Shown here: positions 1 through 5,382 of the stretch, in pieces
Numbering within the stretch: the stretch's first letter is position 1
Layout: each line of letters starts with the position of its first letter
Assembly (NCBI GenBank): GCA_030619585.1
Contig: JAUXBD010000140.1
Location: 1-5,382 of the forward strand
Length of the DNA stretch: 5,382 nucleotides
Reading direction: 5' to 3'
From: Desulfobacteraceae bacterium
GTDB taxonomy: Bacteria; Desulfobacterota; Desulfobacteria; Desulfobacterales; SURF-7
Notes under the pieces: model-generated
What the model was told of the DNA's origin: nothing
What the model saw: only the letters and a program-made list of their open reading frames with translations
The model's database searches: none
Program-made: the position numbers and the translations under genes

Positions 1-14
1 CTACGATCCGACTT

Positions 15-34
15 CCCCTGAAAAAATCATGGGG
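15..34 (+). other. weak hairpin upstream of the operon
   Basis: CCCCTGA (15-21) can pair with TCATGGGG (27-34), giving a seven-pair stem with one bulged T and a short A-rich loop. A T5 run follows only after a gap, at 44-48. It could be a weak terminator of a gene left of the window or an operator-like element, but the missing immediate U-tract argues against a strong intrinsic terminator. No upstream gene can be identified. Two plus-strand frames remain open from the left edge to stops at 57-59 and 95-97, but their short translations show no recognisable motif. Confidence 0.2.
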
Positions 35-70
35 TGTCTCGTATTTTTGGGGGAGCTAAGATTTTTTATC

Positions 71-98
71 TTGCTATGCTCAAAAAAATATGTATAAT
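71..98 (+). promoter_or_regulatory. sigma70-type promoter for the kor operon
   Basis: A perfect TATAAT lies at 93-98. It is preceded by TTGCTA at 71-76, which matches four of six bases of the -35 consensus, with a 16-base spacer. The surrounding sequence is AT-rich, as expected for a bacterial promoter. Transcription would start near 105, leaving a leader of about 45 bases before korD. This is the only obvious promoter before the five closely spaced genes, so it probably drives the whole operon. It is a sequence match only. Confidence 0.55.
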
Positions 99-139
99 GG
101 TGAACCTGAACTCGAAAAATATGAACCAAAATCCAAATT

Positions 140-148
140 AGGAAGAGG
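140..148 (+). promoter_or_regulatory. Shine-Dalgarno site of korD
   Basis: The purine-rich stretch AGGAAGAGG precedes the ATG at 151. Its AGGA core sits seven bases upstream of the start, which supports this ATG as the korD start. Confidence 0.6.
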
Positions 149-150
149 CT

Positions 151-435
151 ATGACATTCTGGCGGGTTCCGTTAGATACAGATGAGATACAGGCTACACG
201 CGGCATGGTGTATATATTTGATGACCGGTGCAAGGGGTGCGGGTACTGCATAGAGTTTTGCCCCAGGCAGGTGCTGGAGTTCTCTTCAACTTTTAATAAC
301 AAGGGTTACCATCCACCATCTGTAACAAAACCGGATGATTGCGTTAACTGTCACTACTGTGAAATCATCTGCCCTGAATTTGCCATCTATTCGGTGGAAA
401 ACCCCATGCAAGCAGAAGATTATAAAGGTAAATAG
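151..435 (+). CDS. korD: 2-oxoglutarate:ferredoxin oxidoreductase, ferredoxin (delta) subunit
   Basis: This 94-residue bacterial-type 2x[4Fe-4S] ferredoxin is the electron-relay subunit of a four-subunit 2-oxoacid:ferredoxin oxidoreductase. It has two complete CxxCxxCxxxCP motifs: Cys27/30/33/37 and Cys64/67/70/74, each followed by Pro. A short lead of about 20 residues (beginning MTFWRVPLD) and a 26-residue linker with conserved-looking GYHPP surround the clusters. No signal peptide or membrane segment is visible, so it is cytoplasmic. In this enzyme family the delta subunit takes electrons from the thiamine/cluster site in KorB and delivers them to free ferredoxin. It is the first gene of the operon and ends one base before the korA start. 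The D-A-B-C order matches the oorDABC arrangement known from Helicobacter. The alternative of a free-standing ferredoxin is unlikely in this context. Confidence 0.9.
   Translation: MTFWRVPLDTDEIQATRGMVYIFDDRCKGCGYCIEFCPRQVLEFSSTFNNKGYHPPSVTKPDDCVNCHYCEIICPEFAIYSVENPMQAEDYKGK
424..428 (+). promoter_or_regulatory. Shine-Dalgarno site supporting the GTG start of korA
   Basis: AAAGG lies eight bases before the GTG at 437, inside the last codons of korD. It supports starting korA at this GTG rather than at the in-frame ATG at 335, which would overlap korD by about 100 bases. The match is modest, so korA translation may rely partly on coupling to korD termination at 433-435. Confidence 0.5.
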
Positions 436-436
436 T

Positions 437-1582
437 GTGGAACCAGCAGTCCTTACAGGAGAACATTATATAACTGGTGATGTTGCATGTGCCGAAGGCG
501 CACTTGCAGCAGGATGCCGATTTTTTGCAGGATATCCCATAACTCCTGCAACTGAGATAGCTGAGCATATGTCCATAAGGCTTCCAAATGTTGACGGAAC
601 ATATATCCAGATGGAAGACGAAATATCGGCCATTGCAGCCGTTCTCGGTGCATCATGGACAGGTGCAAAAAGCATGACCGCCACATCAGGGCCGGGCTTC
701 AGCCTTATGATGGAAAATATTGGTCTTGGCATCTGTACTGAAACGCCATGCGTAATAGCTAATGTACAGAGGGGCGGACCCTCCACAGGACTTCCCACCC
801 AGGGGGCCCAGAGCGATATGATGCAGGCGAGATGGGGATCCCACGGTGACTATGAGATAATCGTTCTTGCGCCATCTTCATGCCAGGATACCTTTTATCT
901 TACTATTACTGCTTTTAACCTGAGCGAAACATACCGTGTGCCGGTTCTGCTGATGACCGATGAGATAGTCGGGCATATGAGTGAAAAGGTGATTATACCA
1001 AAAGCCCATGAGATCAAAACTGTTTCCCGTGTAAAACCAAAAGGAAGAAAAGACCACTTCAAACTTTTTAAGCCAGGGGCAAAAGGTGTCGCACCCATGG
1101 CCTGTGCAGGTGAGGGCTACAACATCCATGTGACCGGGCTTACCCATGATGAGAAAGGGTATCCTGTGATGAGTGTGGATACCCAGGCAGAGATGATGGA
1201 GAGGATAACCGGAAAAATCAGAAATAACCTGGCAGATATCAGTCGTACAGAAAGTTACCTTTTAGATGATGCTGAGATTGTAGTCGTTTCCTATGGTGTT
1301 TCAGTGCGAACAAGCCTGGCAGCTGTTGAAGAAGCAAGAAAGCTTGGAATAAAGGTAGGACTCCTGCGTCTGATTACTGTATGGCCTTTTCCCGATGATC
1401 TTATCCGCAATCTTTCCGAAAAGGTAAAAGGCTTTGTAACTGTTGAGATCAACCTTGGGCAGATTCATCGGGAAGTCCAGCGGTGTGTCGGCTGGAAGGT
1501 CCCCACATTTTTAGCCGGGCATCCGGGCGGAACGATTATTCCACCGGAGAATGTTATCGAGATATTGAAGGAGGCCTTTTAA
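437..1582 (+). CDS. korA: 2-oxoglutarate:ferredoxin oxidoreductase, alpha subunit
   Basis: KorA builds the active site together with KorB for CoA-dependent oxidative decarboxylation of a 2-oxoacid, probably 2-oxoglutarate to succinyl-CoA, or for the ferredoxin-driven reverse reaction. From the GTG start it has 381 residues, a usual length for the separate alpha subunit. The N-terminal pyrimidine-binding domain carries the family signature YPITPATE (33-40), MEDEISAI (59-66, with the glutamate expected to contact thiamine diphosphate), TSGPGFSLM (83-91) and QRGGPSTGLPT (111-121). The C-terminal transketolase-like domain starts near residue 255 (DAEIVVVSYG) and ends with a GHPGG segment. The GTG start is preferred because homologues begin close to the GDVACAEGAL segment and because the longer ATG start at 335 would run through korD. 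Substrate choice between 2-oxoglutarate and other 2-oxoacids is inferred from family resemblance and operon order, not proven. Confidence 0.88.
   Translation: MEPAVLTGEHYITGDVACAEGALAAGCRFFAGYPITPATEIAEHMSIRLPNVDGTYIQMEDEISAIAAVLGASWTGAKSMTATSGPGFSLMMENIGLGICTETPCVIANVQRGGPSTGLPTQGAQSDMMQARWGSHGDYEIIVLAPSSCQDTFYLTITAFNLSETYRVPVLLMTDEIVGHMSEKVIIPKAHEIKTVSRVKPKGRKDHFKLFKPGAKGVAPMACAGEGYNIHVTGLTHDEKGYPVMSVDTQAEMMERITGKIRNNLADISRTESYLLDDAEIVVVSYGVSVRTSLAAVEEARKLGIKVGLLRLITVWPFPDDLIRNLSEKVKGFVTVEINLGQIHREVQRCVGWKVPTFLAGHPGGTIIPPENVIEILKEAF
1568..1574 (+). promoter_or_regulatory. strong Shine-Dalgarno site of korB
   Basis: AAGGAGG is a full match to the anti-Shine-Dalgarno sequence. It is embedded in the last codons of korA, with 11 bases before the ATG at 1586. 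It indicates efficient, independent initiation of korB and shows standard bacterial translation signals. Confidence 0.75.
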
Positions 1583-1585
1583 ATA

Positions 1586-2431
1586 ATGGTACAAACAAAC
1601 AGTAGGCTGCAAACAAAAGATCCGTGCCATCCATTGGATGATCTTATTCGCACAGACCGTATTCCACATATCTGGTGCTCCGGATGCGGTATCGGCACAG
1701 CATTCTCATCATGCCTTACAGCGATAAAAAGCACCGGATTTGATCTTAAAAAATTTATCATGGTTTCCGGAATCGGCTGTTCAGGACGGGCTGCAGGTTA
1801 TGTGAAGCTCGATTCGTTTCATACCACCCACGGAAGGGCGATACCCTTTGCCACAGGCATAAAACTCGGCAACCCTGAACTTAATGTCATTGTGTTTTCA
1901 GGCGACGGTGACCTTTTTGCAATAGGCGGGAACCATTTTATACATGCGGCCAGACGCAATATGGATATAACGGTTATATGTGTGAACAACTTAAATTACG
2001 GTATGACTGGCGGACAGGCCGCCGCAACCACTCCGTATAAGGCAAAGTCCACAACAACAACCCTGGGTAACCCGGAAGATCCTTTTAATCTTCCTCTTAT
2101 GGCCTATGCATCGGGTGCCACCTATGTTGCCAGATGGACCATGCTTCACATAAGAGACCTTACCGACTCAATAGAAGAAGCCCTTTCAAAAAAAGGATTT
2201 TCTTTTATAGAGGTGCTGACCCCCTGCCCTATCAATTATGGCAGGAGAAACAAGGAAAAGCCCCTTGATACTTTAAAACTGTATCAGGACAACACAATAA
2301 TTAAAAACGGGGCAAACCCTTCAGAGGTTGATATCGACTTTGAAAAAGGAGTTATCCTGGGAAAATTTGTTGACGAGGATCGCCCCACCCATGGTGAGAA
2401 ATACGACATGATTTACCGGGCAGTCTCATAA
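1586..2431 (+). CDS. korB: 2-oxoglutarate:ferredoxin oxidoreductase, beta (thiamine diphosphate) subunit
   Basis: This 281-residue catalytic subunit binds thiamine diphosphate-Mg and one [4Fe-4S] cluster. The thiamine-binding motif is visible as GDGD (106-109) followed by NN (134-135) and YGMTGGQ (138-144). Four cysteines fit the cluster ligands of this family: Cys31 and Cys34 in WCSGCG, Cys65 in GIGCSGR, and Cys214 in TPCPINYGRR. The spacing parallels that recalled for the Sulfolobus enzyme (12, 15, 46, 197). Arg68, three residues after Cys65, falls where a lysine is reported to help recognise the substrate in that enzyme. A basic residue there fits a dicarboxylic 2-oxoacid such as 2-oxoglutarate. 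The gene starts three bases after the korA stop. An A7 run at 2188-2194 does not break the frame. Pyruvate or isovalerate specificity cannot be fully excluded. Confidence 0.9.
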   Translation: MVQTNSRLQTKDPCHPLDDLIRTDRIPHIWCSGCGIGTAFSSCLTAIKSTGFDLKKFIMVSGIGCSGRAAGYVKLDSFHTTHGRAIPFATGIKLGNPELNVIVFSGDGDLFAIGGNHFIHAARRNMDITVICVNNLNYGMTGGQAAATTPYKAKSTTTTLGNPEDPFNLPLMAYASGATYVARWTMLHIRDLTDSIEEALSKKGFSFIEVLTPCPINYGRRNKEKPLDTLKLYQDNTIIKNGANPSEVDIDFEKGVILGKFVDEDRPTHGEKYDMIYRAVS

Positions 2432-2438
2432 AAGCGTC

Positions 2439-2472
2439 TAAAGTTAATCCCGCAGGGACGGAATTGACTTTA
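2439..2472 (+). other. long imperfect hairpin between korB and korC
   Basis: The left arm TAAAGTTAATCC (2439-2450) pairs with GGAATTGACTTTA (2460-2472) through about 12 pairs, with one G-T wobble and one bulged A. A smaller TCCC-GCA-GGGA hairpin (2448-2458) lies in the apical region as an alternative. The element occupies over half of the only sizeable gap in the operon and ends 20 bases before the korC start. There is no T-tract, so it is not a standard terminator. A role in mRNA processing, stability or korC translation is inference. Confidence 0.45.
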
Positions 2473-2492
2473 CTATATCAGGATACAATCAA

Positions 2493-3101
2493 ATGATAGA
2501 AAATAAAAAAAACAGAAGAACAAACAATAGGGTCATAATAACCGGGTTTGGCGGTCAGGGCATTGTGCTTGCCGGTCGTATTCTGGGGCAGGCGGCAGCT
2601 TTAGGCGATCGTAAGGAGAGCTCTCTTGTTCAGTCCTACGGTCCCGAATCCCGGGGAGGTGCTTGCAGCGCCCAGGTTGTTATTTCAGATGCTTTGATCC
2701 ATTATCCTTATATAAACCATCCTGATATTCTGGTGTGTATGTCCCATGGAGGCTTTGAAAAATATATAGGTCAGATAGTTCAAAATGGCGTACTGATATT
2801 TGATCAGGATCTTGTCCGCGCCTCTAAGGCAGAAGTGTCTGAGATATACTCCATACCCGCCACACGTATGGCTGAAGAACTTGGCAGAAAAATGATGGCG
2901 AACATCATTATGTTGGGGTTTTTTACTGCTGTCACAAAAGCGATCTCAATGAAAGCAGCCCAGGAAGCAGTGGCTGTATCAGTACCAAAAGGCACCGAGG
3001 AACTTAATATAAAGGCGTTTAACAAAGGTTGTGATTACGGTCTGGCTACGCTCAAGGGGCGTGAGAAAAAGGCCACAGGCAAAGCAGGAGCTATTTCATG
3101 A
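2493..3101 (+). CDS. korC: 2-oxoglutarate:ferredoxin oxidoreductase, gamma subunit
   Basis: This 202-residue gamma-type subunit (the catalytic gamma domain of the pyruvate/ketoisovalerate oxidoreductase family) completes the four-subunit enzyme. Diagnostic motifs are TGFGGQGIVLAG (17-28) at the N-terminus and SYGPESRGGACSAQVVIS (48-65), both typical of this subunit and linked to CoA-side binding and assembly. Residues 1-13 are a lysine/asparagine/arginine-rich, A-rich-coded extension before the first strand, and the last 15 residues form a basic tail. AGGA at 2480-2483 lies nine bases before the ATG. The gene follows korB after a 61-base gap containing a hairpin. Its stop codon overlaps the start of the next gene by four bases (ATGA), so the two are probably translationally coupled. 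Confidence 0.88.
   Translation: MIENKKNRRTNNRVIITGFGGQGIVLAGRILGQAAALGDRKESSLVQSYGPESRGGACSAQVVISDALIHYPYINHPDILVCMSHGGFEKYIGQIVQNGVLIFDQDLVRASKAEVSEIYSIPATRMAEELGRKMMANIIMLGFFTAVTKAISMKAAQEAVAVSVPKGTEELNIKAFNKGCDYGLATLKGREKKATGKAGAIS
3086..3090 (+). promoter_or_regulatory. Shine-Dalgarno site of the HdrA/GltD-like flavoprotein
   Basis: AGGAG lies inside the last codons of korC, seven bases before the ATG at 3098. This is ideal spacing. It fixes the start of the large downstream gene and shows that it belongs to the same translational unit as korC. Confidence 0.7.
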
Positions 3102-5382
3102 AGCGCCCGAAGGATAGACTATACAGGGTGATTGTTATTGGCGCTACTCCGGCCGGAATAGCAGCCACCAACAAGCTTGGAGAGCTGGGTATTCCGGTGA
3201 CCCTTGTTGATTCTGATTTTGATATTGATAAAAAGCTTTCAAGAGAGGAGTGGAAGCTTAAAAACGGAATGACCCTGAATCATGCGCACAGGTCCGGCCT
3301 TATCAGGATTTTTAGAAATCCCGTCATACACTGTATTTTACCGGCCAGAATTACCTCAATAAAGCACACGCATCAGGGCTTTCGCGCAAAATTAAGCAAT
3401 ATGCAGACCTGCATAGATCCTGACAAGTGCACCCTCTGCGGGAAATGTGTTAAGGCCTGCCCTGCAACAACTTTTGAAGGTGATAAAGCATTAAAGCTAA
3501 ACAGCAGGCGTAGTCTTCCGGGAAGGGTGGTAATTGATAAGAGGAAAACACCTCTTTGCCAGGAGAACTGCCCCCTGGGTGTCAATGCCCAGGGCTATAT
3601 TACCCTTGCAAAGGAGGGTAAGTTTGAAAAAGCACTGGCGCTTATACGGGAAAACAATGTCCTGCCGGGAATCTGCGGCAGGATCTGCACCCATCCATGT
3701 GAAAATGAATGCAGGAGAGGTGAGCTTGATGAGCCCCTTGCCATAAGGGAGATTAAAAGATTTGTAGCAGACCATGAATTCTCTTACGCCGGAAAGGAAA
3801 ATCTTTGCAAGGACTCAAAGCCTGAAGCCCCAACAAGAAAAGAGAAGATAGCTGTCATAGGTTCAGGTCCTGCCGGAATTGCCGCCGCAGCCGACCTGGC
3901 CAAAAATGGTTTTGAGGTGACTGTATTTGAAAAAGAGAAATCAGCAGGGGGACTACTCAGGTACGGCATAGGTCCTCATAGGCTTCCTAGAAACATACTT
4001 GATATTGAGCTGAAATTCATCGAAAAACTAGGTGTTAAAATAAAAACATCATCTCCGATAAGTATTGATAAAGATGTTGACCGGCTTAAAAAAGATTTTG
4101 ATGCTGTTATACTGTCCACAGGAACATGGGCAGACAGAAGGCTGGGAGTGCCCGGTGAAGACCTTGAAGGAGTTCACGGCTGTCTGGCTTTTTTAAACGA
4201 TTTTTATCGGGGCAAAATAAAAAGGGTTGAAGAAAAGGTTGCTGTTATTGGTGACGGGAATGCAGCATTTGATATGGCACGAACCCTTGTGCGTATTGGG
4301 GCCGATGTGACGATACTATCCTGGTTTCCGGAAGACCTTATCCCTGCAGACCCTGAAGAGATAAAGGCTGCACAAGAGGAAGGGATTTTAATCAAAAGCT
4401 CTTTTAAAACAGTTGCGTTTGCCGGTAAAAAAGGCAAGCTACAAAAAATTTTACTACAGCAAACCAAACCGGGAAAACCTGATAAGAACGGAATACGATG
4501 GCCTGTGATTATACCTGACGGTGAAAAGCAGGAACTTGAGTTTGACCGGGCGTTTGTAGCTATTGGCCAAAAAAGCCCCCTTAAAAAGGAGAGCAAAAAA
4601 GACAAAATTAATATCACCGGGCAGGGACATTTTGAAGTGGATGATACTCTGCACACTAGTGCAAAAAAGATTTATGCTGCAGGTGATGCTGTCTCCGGGC
4701 CATCTTCCGTTGTTGAAGCAATGGCCCAGGGAAGAAAAGTGGCCAGGTCGGTTTGTCAGGATTTTTATCCAAAAGAGGATTGGGGGGCCTGTTTGAACGT
4801 AAAGGCTTTAAGGCCTGAAGACAGGACCTATCCGGATATCCCTGAAGACATACCTACCCAGGCACGGCCGACCATGTCTGAAAAAAGGCCGGCTGTACGT
4901 AAAAAAGGTTTTGACGAAGTTGTTATGGGCCTAAATGAGTCACAGGTTGTTTTTGAGGCCCAGCGGTGTCTTCAATGCGGCGTCTGTTCTGAATGTTTCG
5001 AGTGCATTGAAGCTTGCGGTGCTATCGGGGCGGTAGACCATGCTCAACCCTGTGAAGATACTATTGAACAGGCAGGTGTTGTAATTATCGCAGATCCTAC
5101 AATTGCACCTTCCGTAAGAGGTGAAGATGTGATAAGGGCATACGGCCCGAAAGCTGCAAAACCGGATGTTGACGCAATGCTTTTACGGGGGTTTGCAGCA
5201 GCTGCCCAAGCGGTGATCCTTTTAGGTGGCGCATCACTGCGATCAAAAGGACACGGAATATCCTTTTCACCTCCTGACCCGGGTCTTTCTCCTGAAATAC
5301 GCATAGGCGTCTTTGTATGCAAATGCAATGATTCAATGGGATGGCTTGAGTCAATGGACACCTATATTGAAGAGTTAAAGTC
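3098..5382 (+). CDS. HdrA/GltD-like multidomain FAD, nucleotide and iron-sulfur oxidoreductase (partial, 3' end outside window)
   Basis: The frame is open from the ATG to the window end (761 complete codons, no stop). Domains in order: a degenerate HdrA-like Rossmann unit (VIVIGATPAG, 11-20); one [4Fe-4S] motif, Cys111/114/117/121-Pro; a GltD/NfnL-type N-terminal cysteine domain with Cys154, 158, 193, 197, 201 and 205; FAD motif GSGPAG (255-260) with acidic E278 and GGLLRYGIGPHRLP (284-297); nucleotide-binding GDGNAA (385-390); FAD-binding AAGDAVSGP (527-535); a six-cysteine motif, Cys624/627/630/633/636/640; and an HdrA-like GVFVCKCN (737-744) where the window ends. No membrane segment is visible. 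Family knowledge suggests electron transfer between ferredoxin or KorD and a nucleotide or Hdr-type partner. The ATGA overlap with korC makes it part of the same operon. Electron bifurcation is possible but only inferred. Relatives to compare are GltD, NfnL, DsrL and HdrA. Confidence 0.85.
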   Translation, partial: MKRPKDRLYRVIVIGATPAGIAATNKLGELGIPVTLVDSDFDIDKKLSREEWKLKNGMTLNHAHRSGLIRIFRNPVIHCILPARITSIKHTHQGFRAKLSNMQTCIDPDKCTLCGKCVKACPATTFEGDKALKLNSRRSLPGRVVIDKRKTPLCQENCPLGVNAQGYITLAKEGKFEKALALIRENNVLPGICGRICTHPCENECRRGELDEPLAIREIKRFVADHEFSYAGKENLCKDSKPEAPTRKEKIAVIGSGPAGIAAAADLAKNGFEVTVFEKEKSAGGLLRYGIGPHRLPRNILDIELKFIEKLGVKIKTSSPISIDKDVDRLKKDFDAVILSTGTWADRRLGVPGEDLEGVHGCLAFLNDFYRGKIKRVEEKVAVIGDGNAAFDMARTLVRIGADVTILSWFPEDLIPADPEEIKAAQEEGILIKSSFKTVAFAGKKGKLQKILLQQTKPGKPDKNGIRWPVIIPDGEKQELEFDRAFVAIGQKSPLKKESKKDKINITGQGHFEVDDTLHTSAKKIYAAGDAVSGPSSVVEAMAQGRKVARSVCQDFYPKEDWGACLNVKALRPEDRTYPDIPEDIPTQARPTMSEKRPAVRKKGFDEVVMGLNESQVVFEAQRCLQCGVCSECFECIEACGAIGAVDHAQPCEDTIEQAGVVIIADPTIAPSVRGEDVIRAYGPKAAKPDVDAMLLRGFAAAAQAVILLGGASLRSKGHGISFSPPDPGLSPEIRIGVFVCKCNDSMGWLESMDTYIEELK

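Noticed and set aside
15..48. Intrinsic terminator of an upstream gene.
   Set aside because: The stem is short and bulged, and the T-run begins ten bases after it, so it is listed only as a weak hairpin.
335..436. ATG at 335 as the start of korA, giving a 415-residue protein.
   Set aside because: It lies inside korD in another frame, its extra 34 residues do not look like the family, and the GTG at 437 has a Shine-Dalgarno site and gives the usual length.
2188..2194. A7 run in korB as a programmed frameshift or an error site.
   Set aside because: The codons TCA AAA AAA GGA continue in the correct frame to conserved downstream residues (TPCPINYGRR), and no second product frame is apparent.
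3534..3746. Plus-strand open frame of 70 codons in another phase.
   Set aside because: It is wholly contained in the flavoprotein gene where that gene encodes the GltD-type cysteine domain, so it is a shadow frame.
4204..4656. Minus-strand open frame of 150 codons.
   Set aside because: It lies opposite the nucleotide-binding and FAD core of the flavoprotein, whose plus-strand motifs are unmistakable. The minus translation is serine/leucine-rich and shows no family motif.
5044..5361. Minus-strand open frame of 105 codons, with a second one overlapping it.
   Set aside because: Both are opposite the continuing plus-strand flavoprotein frame and have no recognisable domain or convincing start signals.
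1..5382. CRISPR array, tRNA or rRNA genes, insertion sequence or phage genes.
   Set aside because: No spaced direct repeats, tRNA-like cloverleaf, rRNA sequence or transposase motifs were seen. The window is almost fully occupied by one metabolic operon.

Overview
The window looks like a chromosomal piece of a strictly anaerobic bacterium. The evidence is a set of oxygen-sensitive, ferredoxin-linked iron-sulfur enzymes, a bacterial-type promoter, clear Shine-Dalgarno sites and moderate GC. The pairing of a four-subunit 2-oxoacid:ferredoxin oxidoreductase with an HdrA/GltD-type flavoprotein recalls sulfate- or metal-reducing Desulfobacterota. That placement is inference, because no taxonomic marker is present.

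Layout: positions 1-150 hold no convincing gene. They contain a weak hairpin and a good sigma70-like promoter with a perfect TATAAT. Five tightly packed plus-strand genes follow. They are korD (151-435, two-cluster ferredoxin subunit), korA (437-1582, GTG start), korB (1586-2431, thiamine diphosphate subunit), korC (2493-3101, gamma subunit) and a very large flavoprotein gene. The flavoprotein gene starts at 3098 inside the korC stop codon and is still open at the window end (at least 761 codons). The only sizeable intergenic gap, 61 bases between korB and korC, contains a long imperfect hairpin.

How the genes work together: KorA and KorB oxidatively decarboxylate a 2-oxoacid, most likely 2-oxoglutarate, to the acyl-CoA, or run the reverse carboxylation. 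KorD and the KorB cluster pass electrons out at low potential. The fifth protein stacks a degenerate HdrA-type N-terminal half, a [4Fe-4S] motif, a GltD/NfnL-like FAD plus nucleotide-binding core with its own cysteine domain, a six-cysteine motif and the beginning of another HdrA-like region. Its translational coupling to korC makes it the natural candidate for the electron partner that links the oxidoreductase to pyridine nucleotide or to another Hdr-type acceptor. This fusion is the most interesting item here. Its partners and C-terminus lie outside the window.
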